DNA of 26,796 bases, taken from positions 1-26,796 of the forward strand of contig JAZKAK010000023.1 in assembly GCA_040389165.1 (NCBI GenBank). The letters are read 5' to 3'. Below the pieces are notes generated by a model. It did no database searches. It was not told the DNA's origin and worked only from the letters and a program-made list of their open reading frames with translations. Positions 9,401 to 16,616 of the stretch are shown piece by piece; the stretch's first letter is position 1; the number at the start of each line of letters is the position of its first letter. Source of the stretch: CAIOTO01 sp040389165. Its GTDB lineage: Bacteria > Pseudomonadota > Alphaproteobacteria > Paracaedibacterales > CAIOTO01. Both the position numbers and the translations under genes were made by a program.

Positions 9401-11938
9401 TGCAGGATTTAGGAATGCAGTGCTGCCAGAACATGATGACATACAGGTTGTTCCGCCACCCGAATTATATGGGTTTTCTGCTGGACACGTAGCTACACAT
9501 GTTTTTGATACAGGATTCAAATAACTTGACGCTGAGCATTGGGCTACACACGTTTTTGCTGTTGAATCATAGTAAGGCAATGCTGATGGACACGCTGTGC
9601 AGGCATTGAATTTAGGATCTAAATATGGATTTGCTGTTGGGCACGTCGCCATACATGTCTTTGACGTAGAATCAAATACTGGCGTAGCAGTTGGGCAAGC
9701 ACTGCATGTATTTGTCGCTGCATTTAACACAGGGGTGTTGCCATGGCAGGTTGTTGCGCATGTTGATCCAGGACCTGAATTATAAGGCCTTGCTGTTGGG
9801 CATGTTGTTACACATGTTTTTGCTGTTGGATCAAGATAGTATGGCGCCGGACATGTATGTACACATGAATCTTTTTCTGGATTATAGTTAGGCACAGCAG
9901 CCGGGCAAGCACTGCATGTATTTGTGCTGGTAGAAAGCAAAGGCGCAGTGCTCGGGCACGAAGATACACATGTTGTCCCTGCGCCAGAATTATACGGTGT
10001 TGCTGCAGGGCATGTGCTTATGCATGTTTGCGATGCTGAAACATAATAGTTTGACCCAGTACATGCAGTCACACATGTTTTTGAAGCCGCATTAAAGACA
10101 GGCGTTGCCGTTGGGCAGGCAGTGCATGTCATTGACGTTGGATCAGTATGAGGTGTTGCTGTCGGACATGTAGCCATACATGTTTTTGATGCAGGGTCAA
10201 ATGAAGGCGTTGCTGTTGGGCATGCTGTACACGTCCTTGATGTCGTATCCAGGTATGGTGCTGCCGTTGGACATCCAACGACGCATGTCTTTGTTGTTGG
10301 ATCATAGGTAGGTGTCGCCGCTGGGCATGCTGCACATACTTTTGATGTTGGATCCATATGAGGGGAGGTTGTTGGACATGCGACTACACATGTTTTTGCT
10401 ATTGGGTCGTATGCAGGTGTCCCAGCGTGACATGTAATACATGTATTCGATGTTGGATCCGCATAAGGATTTGTTGTTGAACATATTGCCACACACGTCT
10501 TTGAGGTTGGATCAAACGTTGGTGCGCCAGTTGGACATGCTGTGCATGTTTTTAGTGTTGGGTCAGCATAAGGATTAGCTGTTGAGCACGTAGCTACGCA
10601 CGTTTTTGAGGTTGGATCAAACGTTGGTGTTGCGGTTGGACACGCTGTGCATACTTTCGATGTGCTATCATAATATGGCAATGTTGTTGGGCATGCTGTC
10701 GCGCATGTTGAACCAGGCCCAGTATTATATTGTTCAGTTGATGGACACGCAGCAACACAGCTTTTTGCTATTGGATCAAAATACTCAGGCGCAGAGCACG
10801 CAGTAGTGCACGTATTTGTTTCCGAATTATAGACAGGTGTTGCTGATGGGCATGCAGAGCATATCTTTGTTGTTGGGTCTGTGTACGGAGTCGCAGCCGG
10901 ACATGAAACAACGCATGTTTTTTCTGTTGGATCAAATGAAGGTGTTGGTGAAACACAAGCAACACACAGTTTTATTGTTGGATTGTAATTTGGTGCTGCG
11001 CTTGGGCATGCAGCGGCACAGGTTGAACCATGACCCGTATTGTAGTGTTCAGCTGGAGGACATGCCGTTACACAGGTTTTTGCGAGCGGATCAAGATAAT
11101 AGGGTGCCGCACATGTAGCTGTACATATACCGGTTGTTGCATTGTAGTTTGGCGCTGTGCTTGGGCATGATGTTGCGCATGCTGAGCCTTGTCCTGTGTT
11201 ATATATAGCGGTCGATGGGCACGCAGTTACACACGTTTTAGCATGTGTGTCATGATAATATGGCGCAGCACATGTGGCTGAACACACGTGAGTTGTTGGA
11301 TTGTAATTTGGCGCTGTGCTTGGGCATGATGTTCCGCATGATGATCCTGGCCCTGAATTAAATAATTCGGTTGCCGGACATGAGGTAACGCATGCTTTCG
11401 CAAGTTGATCAAGGTAATTAGGCGCAGCGCAGGTAGTAACACATGTTTTTGTAAATGGATTATAGTTTGGTGTTTCTGTAGGGCAGGCAGTGCAGGTTTT
11501 AGTTGTTGGGTTGGCAAATGGCGTGGCCGCATGGCATGTTGATACGCAGGTTTTTGTTGTTGGATCAAATGTAGGTGTTGCCGCTGGACATGCTGAACAT
11601 GTTGCGCCGTTGTTACTTGAATACGGTGTTGATGTTGGGCATGCGACACATGTTTTTGCGGTTGTATTGGTGTAAGAGGATGCTGCGCATGCGGCTACGC
11701 ATGAATTTGTTGGAATATTAAGGTAAGGTTTGGTTGTGCTGCATGCCGCAACGCAGGTTGTTCCATCTAGATGAGGCGCTGTTTGGGGACAAAAAACAAC
11801 ACAAGTACTTCCATAGTGATAAGGTGTCGTGCCTGAACACGAAACATTCGATGGACTTGTTTCACCACGAACGATAAAAAGAGAGAAAAAAATACTAAAT
11901 ACTGTGTACGTGTATTTTTTAATGGCTGCTAATTTCAT
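6416..11938 (-). CDS. Giant secreted Cys-pair repeat protein (1840 aa)
   Basis: The N-terminus is a signal peptide: Lys7-Lys8, a hydrophobic core about 11-23, cleavage perhaps near Gly25. From residue 34 to the end the protein is one array of 13-22-residue units. Each begins with a pair C-x3-C or C-x2-C, usually followed by P and then a short turn-rich stretch ending in the next C; a typical unit is CVATCPTSAPYLNGNTC. My hand count gives about 105 Cys pairs. I see no Trp, no transmembrane anchor at the C-terminus and no catalytic domain. An even, dense Cys pattern suggests a disulfide-stiffened extracellular rod. The layout resembles protist Cys-rich surface proteins (furin-like or Giardia VSP-like style), but I cannot name a family. 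The start is ATG with AGAGGAA 7 nt upstream. A strong terminator follows. Confidence 0.85.
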   Translation of the reverse strand: MKLAAIKKYTYTVFSIFFSLFIVRGETSPSNVSCSGTTPYHYGSTCVVFCPQTAPHLDGTTCVAACSTTKPYLNIPTNSCVAACAASSYTNTTAKTCVACPTSTPYSSNNGATCSACPAATPTFDPTTKTCVSTCHAATPFANPTTKTCTACPTETPNYNPFTKTCVTTCAAPNYLDQLAKACVTSCPATELFNSGPGSSCGTSCPSTAPNYNPTTHVCSATCAAPYYHDTHAKTCVTACPSTAIYNTGQGSACATSCPSTAPNYNATTGICTATCAAPYYLDPLAKTCVTACPPAEHYNTGHGSTCAAACPSAAPNYNPTIKLCVACVSPTPSFDPTEKTCVVSCPAATPYTDPTTKICSACPSATPVYNSETNTCTTACSAPEYFDPIAKSCVAACPSTEQYNTGPGSTCATACPTTLPYYDSTSKVCTACPTATPTFDPTSKTCVATCSTANPYADPTLKTCTACPTGAPTFDPTSKTCVAICSTTNPYADPTSNTCITCHAGTPAYDPIAKTCVVACPTTSPHMDPTSKVCAACPAATPTYDPTTKTCVVGCPTAAPYLDTTSRTCTACPTATPSFDPASKTCMATCPTATPHTDPTSMTCTACPTATPVFNAASKTCVTACTGSNYYVSASQTCISTCPAATPYNSGAGTTCVSSCPSTAPLLSTSTNTCSACPAAVPNYNPEKDSCVHTCPAPYYLDPTAKTCVTTCPTARPYNSGPGSTCATTCHGNTPVLNAATNTCSACPTATPVFDSTSKTCMATCPTANPYLDPKFNACTACPSALPYYDSTAKTCVAQCSASSYLNPVSKTCVATCPAENPYNSGGGTTCMSSCSGSTAFLNPATQTCLTSCPTTLPYANGNTCVATCPTSTYISDTDNNSCVTVCPNTKPYMSGNACVASCPTASPYMNGKTCVATCPTGMFIDSATKTCVSKCSAITYLDPAANTCVPTCPTATPHNSGPGSTCTGTCSGSTPYLDSTSKTCVASCSSTTYLDSASKMCVATCSTSTYLDPVARSCGTTCPASTHMDPTSKTCVSKCPTAASIVNNRTCVATCPASTYFDQSSNSCVTTCSASLPHINGNTCASTCPTTAPYLSNNTCVSSCPETASFLNGKSCVASCPSTASISDNKTCVSTCPAASMLDPASNSCISSCPSPEPYMNGTTCVATCPTTAPFLNGHACAPVCPTTTPISNNKTCVATCPASTYFDSSTNSCVSTCPTATPHINGNTCVSTCPTTAPYLNGNTCVSTCPSTEPYANGKTCVATCPTSMFIETDNKACVSTCPAIAPYLGGNTCLATCPATTPFMNGNTCVASCPTSAPYANGKTCVATCPSSMHLDSASKTCVTHCPTSAYVDPINKTCVTHCPTSEPFLHNKTCVSTCPTATYLDSSNKTCVTSCPITLSYTNGNSCVASCPTSAPYAHDKNCVTRCPTSTYLDNSIKTCVITCPASSAFTSNGTCVAGCPLTAPYSNGHACVPICPTSAPYLDGTACVTTCPASTPYLNNHTCVATCPTLTKPDSAKICETMCTGATPYINGTSCSAACPTSTHISNGACVAACPTSAPYTNGNSCVATCPSSMHLSGTTCVSACPSSTPYSKDNVCMAECPSSMYLSDTTCVSTCPTNTPHLNGNTCVATCPTATPNIDGKQCVATCPTTVPYLSSGVCVSSCSTLLLPYLSPDGQTCIENCPSTAPHIYGNSCVAKCPASAPTLNGTTCSTECSGSTPYFDSTANTCVAICPNTAQYNSGVGSTCIATCPTSSPYLNGTTCVANCPLAEPFNTGLGSKCVTLCQGAKPYAMGSTCMAACPINSTLGYGSLSGTCICNTGSTYSSHTNSCIAG
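6440..11840. repeat. DNA-level imperfect tandem repeats of the Cys-pair array
   Basis: Almost the whole reading frame is made of imperfect 40-66-nt units with recurring words such as ACATGT(T/A)GG and GTTGGGCA on the plus strand. The repeats follow codon phase, so they are coding and not a CRISPR array. Recombination or slippage between units would change length in frame. Confidence 0.8.
10964..11392 (-). repeat. 159-nt (53-aa) super-repeat, nearly three copies
   Basis: Within the giant gene, residues 183, 236 and 289 each begin a similar three-unit block. Each block has a Cys pair then an NTG/NSG-x-GS turn, a Cys pair then STAPNYN, and (first two copies) a Cys pair then AAPYY with a later AKTC. 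The period is exactly 53 residues for the first two steps. The third copy is cut short near residue 325. Confidence 0.8.
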
Positions 11939-12198
11939 TATTATTTCCTCTTTTTAAAGCGCCACACATGATGAAATATCTGTGTAAGTACATAAAAAAC
12001 TTTTATATTATTAGTAGTATGCTTCAAATTTTATTAATAATTGGTGAATGCGTGTAGAAAAAAAATGAGTCAGAACTGAAAAATCATAAAGGACAAGCAT
12101 GCTGGCTAGCCATCCTATTTGACGCAATCAAAACATAACTGTATGCTTTTAATAAGTATTTTAATTAAAATTGTAAAAATATTTACACGGAGTCGTCA
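11939..12198. other. Divergent intergenic region between the giant gene and the TM protein gene
   Basis: A 260-nt AT-rich region with leaders for both divergent genes. The Shine-Dalgarno for the giant gene (AGAGGAA) is just above its start, and GGAG at 12189-12192 serves the gene at 12199. I see no convincing paired -35/-10 boxes, and no gene. Confidence 0.5.
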
Positions 12199-13833
12199 AT
12201 GAAAAAAAATACATCTCTATCAAATGCAGTGCTTATCTCTGCAGCGCTAGCACTCATTGCCACTATAATTGCGAGTCTTTGGCTTTATGTGGCACATTGT
12301 TTTGAAAAAAGTATCGAGCAAACGCATGCATGGCTTGTAAAATCGGGGCACATGACAACAGAGCAGATTCATATAAATAAATATACACTCACAGCGCGTT
12401 TTACGAAGCCGATTATAAAGACATCCATTAAAGGACTTGCGCTAAAATACGCTGCCGCAGATTGTTTTCAGTTCAGTTATCATATCCTTACAAAAACATT
12501 AACGATGCAACCCCTTGGTGACGAAACAATCAGCGTAGATAGTTCTGATAACGCAACGGCTTATCCTGTCATTACGGCCGTGCATGCCGATAATAAAAAT
12601 ACGTGCAAATATAGCGTCAGATTTGACACGTTTATTCCAACATTATCATTAAAAGATTTAGATCCAGCAGTTATGCTTTCAAACGTAATTAATGCGATTA
12701 AATCGGTGCGTTTAAAATGTGAGAATTATGAAATTCAAATTAAAGATACCGGAATATTTACTGCTAAATCCTTGAAATATACAGTTGAGCCAACATTCAA
12801 GACAGGTGAGCAAGGCGCGATTGCTCTTCATGTTAAGACTAAGCACGCTATTGCTTTGCCAAATTATATTCCACATAAAGATGCTAAATCTCCATTTGTG
12901 AGTACGCCTTCTCTACCTAAAGAAAGTTTGGGGCATTCGCATATTACACTCACATTGGGAGATAAGAGCCCCGCAACAATGCATCGACTTATCAATGAAT
13001 TCGTGATTGATTCAAACTGGAGTAAATTGACCGATGTCCTTGATGTGCAGGCTAAAAGTGAAGGAAAGCAAACATTTAATGGGTTAAAACGTGATTCGTC
13101 CTCTGATGGTGTATTTACAGGCTCTAAGAACGAAATTGATTTACATATTGATTTTAATGACACGTATGACGCTACATGGAGGCATGAATATCTGCCATTT
13201 TTACAACTTGTTTCAACATTTATGGGTAACTTAGAAAAGCCAGAGGGAGAAAATAGCGTTGATGAAAAAACGGTTGATGAACATTTGTTAGCGTTACTTC
13301 CTGCTTTTGAAAATAATAATCCCGTTAAAAAGCATATAAATTTGAATGTTGTCTTTGGCGGTGAGCACATTAACACAAAAATTGGATTTGGCTACACAAT
13401 AGCGCAGCATGGCGCTCAGTTTAATGTGGAAATTCCACTTAAGAAAGACGCAGTTCTGGAGTTGATAGAGCAATTTGATGCGTTGGCTGATTATGATATC
13501 GAAACATTCATTGATGGCTCTATTGCGGCGGATCTTGTTTTGAGAAATAGTAATGCTATCTTAGATGATATAGCCGCTATCCTTGTACGCTGTCAGAAGA
13601 CATTTAATGATCCAAAGCTATTTAGTTATTTGACAGCGAATAGAGCGCTTGTCGATTTGGCTCTTACAACCTTCGGAAAAAAGCTCGATGATAATAATGT
13701 GCAAATTAAAATATCGTACGATACTAAGCTAAAAAAACTTAATTATGATACAGCCCGTAATGTTGGTGACGTCATGGCCAAGTTGTTGCCTATGTTTTTA
13801 AAAGGAGGCGATGAGCACGATCATGATCACTAG
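12199..13833 (+). CDS. Membrane-anchored periplasmic protein of unknown function
   Basis: A 544-residue protein with one N-terminal transmembrane helix (about 9-31) after MKKNTSLSN, so the rest should face the periplasm. The body alternates predicted strands and short helices, with many Thr, Asn and Lys, in the style of DUF945/DUF2125 or AsmA-like exported proteins; I do not claim membership. The last residues are GGDEHDHDH, a His/Asp-rich tail that could bind metal. The start is ATG with GGAG 6 nt upstream. It is divergent from the giant Cys-rich gene and converges on the Rpn nuclease gene. No catalytic motif is visible. Confidence 0.7.
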   Translation: MKKNTSLSNAVLISAALALIATIIASLWLYVAHCFEKSIEQTHAWLVKSGHMTTEQIHINKYTLTARFTKPIIKTSIKGLALKYAAADCFQFSYHILTKTLTMQPLGDETISVDSSDNATAYPVITAVHADNKNTCKYSVRFDTFIPTLSLKDLDPAVMLSNVINAIKSVRLKCENYEIQIKDTGIFTAKSLKYTVEPTFKTGEQGAIALHVKTKHAIALPNYIPHKDAKSPFVSTPSLPKESLGHSHITLTLGDKSPATMHRLINEFVIDSNWSKLTDVLDVQAKSEGKQTFNGLKRDSSSDGVFTGSKNEIDLHIDFNDTYDATWRHEYLPFLQLVSTFMGNLEKPEGENSVDEKTVDEHLLALLPAFENNNPVKKHINLNVVFGGEHINTKIGFGYTIAQHGAQFNVEIPLKKDAVLELIEQFDALADYDIETFIDGSIAADLVLRNSNAILDDIAAILVRCQKTFNDPKLFSYLTANRALVDLALTTFGKKLDDNNVQIKISYDTKLKKLNYDTARNVGDVMAKLLPMFLKGGDEHDHDH

Positions 13834-13901
13834 TTTTTGGTGTTGTTGTGCAAAGGGGAGGTATGTACTTTTTTTGTGCAACAGCGCTTTTATGCCATTA
13901 G

Positions 13902-14759
13902 TCAAGATGCTGATAAAGAGGCCTTGAGTTCAGCAAGTTCGTCTGCGGTGAGCCCTGAACATTCCATGATCGTTTCATCATCTAATTTTTTAGTAAGCAT
14001 TTTGAGGGCAACTTCAGCCTTACCTTCAGCTCTGCCCTCAGCCTTTGCGTCACTCTTAATTGATTTTTCACAGCTAATCTGATCCCAATATCCATCATAT
14101 TGCGCTAGCTCTTCTTTTGTGTAAGACGCTTCTTGCGTCAATTCAATCGCTTTGCAAATTTCAGGTACATCTGTAAATTCGTGTGGAATTTCATTCATCG
14201 TGTTAATTTCATTCAAAAAGCGAAGCCATAAAATGCCAAGTTTCTTCTCCATATGTGATGTTGCCTTGAATTTTGGTAATTCTACAAAAACGAGTTCAAG
14301 ACCTTTTATTTGCTGTCCAGTGTTTGCAACATTCACCATTTTATAATGGTGATACCATTCATCTGATTTGTAATCGAAGATTTCTCCAACCAGCGCTAAA
14401 CCATAAACGGGATTCAGTAATTCATATTGTTCGCCTTTATCTAGTTGCTCGACATAGGCTTTTGCTGTTCCAAATTGCAGGCGTGACTTAAAGCTTGCGC
14501 TCCACCCCATTTGCATTTCGACAATAAAAATACGTCCTGTTTTATCTTTGCACCGTACATCGACAATGCTGTATTTTTTAAGAGGAGTGCGTGGAACTTG
14601 CTCAGATGTTAAATAGTCAAGTGTGTCAATAAGTTCATCGTCGGATAGCGGCAATACATTATTAAGAAAACTTTTGACGAGATCTTTGTTGCACCCAAAT
14701 ATCTTTTTAAAAACAAGATCTGCTTTGGGGTCAAGGAGGCGGCCAGGTTTGAAATTCAT
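13902..14759 (-). CDS. Rpn/PD-(D/E)XK-family nuclease (transposase-like)
   Basis: A member of the Rpn (recombination-promoting nuclease, PDDEXK_2, YhgA-like) group, which are DNA endonucleases often annotated as transposases. The N-terminus MNFKPGRLLDPKADLVFKKIFG is typical. The catalytic core is seen as Asp67 in SIVDVRC, then Glu81 and Gln83 in FIVEMQ, which fits D-x(n)-E-x-Q. The C-terminus carries the usual Glu/Gly/Lys-rich stretch AKAEGRAEGKAE followed by a short helix. I prefer the ATG at 14759; a TTG at 14771 directly abuts the anmK stop codon. Neither has a strong ribosome site. It is probably read with trxA and anmK. No terminal repeats flank it, so it is not seen as a mobile unit here. 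Confidence 0.85.
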   Translation of the reverse strand: MNFKPGRLLDPKADLVFKKIFGCNKDLVKSFLNNVLPLSDDELIDTLDYLTSEQVPRTPLKKYSIVDVRCKDKTGRIFIVEMQMGWSASFKSRLQFGTAKAYVEQLDKGEQYELLNPVYGLALVGEIFDYKSDEWYHHYKMVNVANTGQQIKGLELVFVELPKFKATSHMEKKLGILWLRFLNEINTMNEIPHEFTDVPEICKAIELTQEASYTKEELAQYDGYWDQISCEKSIKSDAKAEGRAEGKAEVALKMLTKKLDDETIMECSGLTADELAELKASLSAS

Positions 14760-14771
14760 ATTTATTATCAA

Positions 14772-16106
14772 TTATATGGGGTAATTTTTTTCATTATAGC
14801 AGATTGTGTGGATGTGTGGGCATTTTCGCGCCAATGCTTTCGTTTTGTAACACGTGCCGCCTGTGAGTGGGCGTGGAACACCGGTTGTGTTGGGTAGGCT
14901 AAGTGGTTTTCCCAAAAGACTGCGAGCTGCAAGATAAGCAAAAATCTGTGCTTCTATCGCTTGCCCATTCCAGCCTGCATCATCTGCTGTTTGTACACAT
15001 ATGTCATCCCCAAGATGCGTGCGTAGTTCATTTTTAAACACGCCGTGAATGACAGGATTTTTCCAACCGCCACCGCAGAGAATCCACCGTTTTGGTAATT
15101 GTATCACAGGTGATATCGATCGAATGCCATCCACAATCGTTATCGCAGTGAATGTTTCAAGCGTTGCACAGGCATCGTTTATGTTAAGTGCGGCAATTTC
15201 GAGCACAAGTCGCATATCGTTAATATCAAGTGATTTTGGTGGTGCCTGCAACAAATAGTTCTGACCACTTTTCATCAACGATGTAGTGTAGAGAGCCGTA
15301 AGTGCTTCCTCATTCACAACGCCTTGCTGCCCATACGCACCGTCGCGATCCATGGATTCGGCGCCATGTGTACGTTGTCTTACAAGCAAGTCTATTAACC
15401 CATTTCCGGGGCCTGTATCAAATGCAATCATGTCTGATTCATCTTGGTTGGGAATAAGTGTTACATTTGAAATGCCGCCGCAGTTAATGATGCCGATGGG
15501 AATTGTATTGTTATGACATGCTAATGCATGATGATATAGGGGAGCAAAAGGTGCGCCTTGTCCGCCAGCCAGTACATCTTCACGTCTAAAATCATGAATG
15601 ACATCAATACCTAATTGATCGGCCATATGCTGGGGATTGCCAAGGGAAAGTGTTATGCCATCTGCGGGGCGATGATAAACCGTTTGTCCGTGATAGCCAA
15701 TAATGGTAATGTTTTGCGCTTGGTGCCCAGTCTTTTGTAAAAGCTGTTTTACACACACAATATGCAAATCCGTGGAATAACGAATAACACCATCGAACGT
15801 GAGTAGCGCGTCTTTACTATGCAGATAAGATGTTAAATTGCTGATTGTTTCTTGCGCATTAAGATTTAAATGATTAGCAAGATAGTCATGTAAGTCATGC
15901 TTAAATTGCACCCTGGCCGATATTAAATCCGCTTTGGCTGTGCGAACAGAATATTCAAGTGCTTTTAGTAAAAACTTTGTCTCAGTATCATAATCAAGTG
16001 ATACATGCCCAAGACCTGACACTAAAGTCCCGTCATCTTTCAGTTCAAGAAGAGCAGCGTCAATGCCATCCATTGATGTGCCGCTCATCAGGCCAATCGC
16101 GAGCAT
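14772..16106 (-). CDS. anmK: Anhydro-N-acetylmuramic acid kinase
   Basis: This enzyme converts 1,6-anhydro-MurNAc from peptidoglycan turnover, with ATP and water, into MurNAc-6-phosphate for recycling in the cytoplasm. Signature segments in order are IGLMSGTSMDGID (4-16), GYHGQTVYHRP (137-147), HDFRREDVLAGGQGAPFAP (171-189, with the conserved catalytic Asp172), NCGGISNVT (208-216), AFDTGPGNGLIDLLV (228-242) and CGGGW with GWNGQAIEAQ towards the C-terminus. At 444 residues it is longer than the usual roughly 370. Much of the excess lies before the GYHGQ motif, in a Leu- and His-rich helical stretch. It lies 17 nt after trxA. Confidence 0.94.
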   Translation of the reverse strand: MLAIGLMSGTSMDGIDAALLELKDDGTLVSGLGHVSLDYDTETKFLLKALEYSVRTAKADLISARVQFKHDLHDYLANHLNLNAQETISNLTSYLHSKDALLTFDGVIRYSTDLHIVCVKQLLQKTGHQAQNITIIGYHGQTVYHRPADGITLSLGNPQHMADQLGIDVIHDFRREDVLAGGQGAPFAPLYHHALACHNNTIPIGIINCGGISNVTLIPNQDESDMIAFDTGPGNGLIDLLVRQRTHGAESMDRDGAYGQQGVVNEEALTALYTTSLMKSGQNYLLQAPPKSLDINDMRLVLEIAALNINDACATLETFTAITIVDGIRSISPVIQLPKRWILCGGGWKNPVIHGVFKNELRTHLGDDICVQTADDAGWNGQAIEAQIFAYLAARSLLGKPLSLPNTTGVPRPLTGGTCYKTKALARKCPHIHTICYNEKNYPI

Positions 16107-16123
16107 GTTTTATCCCTTAACGT

Positions 16124-16438
16124 TTAAATAGATTGCAACCAGTCCAATAATTTTGTTTTGCTCATCAAGCTATTGTGTGAACTATGAACTTTGCCATCTT
16201 TGTATAAAAGTAATGTTGGGATGCTGCGTATGCCAAGCATCGCTGGTATTTGTGTATTTTGATCGATGTTCATTTTATAAATTTTTACTTTTCCATCAAC
16301 CAATGGTGCTACTTCTTTTAAAACAGGCGCAAGCATTTGACATGGGCCACACCAATCGGCCATAAAATCAACCAAAACAGGGATTTCTGACTGCAGAACT
16401 TCTTTTTCAAACGTTGCATCGGTTACATCATTAATCAT
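16124..16438 (-). CDS. trxA: Thioredoxin
   Basis: A small cytoplasmic disulfide reductase serving many enzymes, itself reduced by thioredoxin reductase. The 104-residue length is standard. The active site WCGPC is at 29-33 (Cys30, Cys33), the buried Asp is Asp24 in VDFMADWC, and the cis-Pro74 follows in RSIPTLLLYKDGK. The start is ATG with GGAGAG close upstream. It is the first gene of the trxA-anmK-Rpn run on the minus strand. The last residue of the active-site helix region is ordinary, so I see no sign of specialisation. Confidence 0.97.
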   Translation of the reverse strand: MINDVTDATFEKEVLQSEIPVLVDFMADWCGPCQMLAPVLKEVAPLVDGKVKIYKMNIDQNTQIPAMLGIRSIPTLLLYKDGKVHSSHNSLMSKTKLLDWLQSI

Positions 16439-16616
16439 TTTTTCTCTCCAAGTTTTTAATAGTATTGAGTTATATTAATTTCCCCTAAAGCAGATGTTTT
16501 GTCTACATAAAAAGAGGAAAAAATCACATTAATGATTATCAGTCGAGCATTTTTTTAACATAAAAATATTTGCCGTGTTTACCTGATAGAAAGCTTTTGC
16601 CACTTACACTTAACGT

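Noticed and set aside
6740..11675. Many open frames on both strands over the giant Cys-rich gene
   Set aside because: They mirror the repeat units of the real frame in other phases, lack ribosome sites and show no independent motifs.
6440..11840. CRISPR-like regular repeats
   Set aside because: The repeats follow codon phase, vary in length and have no unique spacers; they encode the Cys-pair units.
13835..13895. Two TTGTGCAA words after the TM-protein gene as a terminator stem
   Set aside because: They are in the same orientation, so they cannot pair with each other.
13837..14082. Plus-strand 81-codon frame opposite the Rpn nuclease
   Set aside because: Its Ser/Ala-rich sequence is the complement of the nuclease C-terminal Glu/Lys-rich tail.
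16480..16616. Sigma-54 -24/-12 promoter ahead of rpoN or trxA
   Set aside because: I found no GG-N10-GC pair matching TGGCAC-N5-TTGC in this gap.
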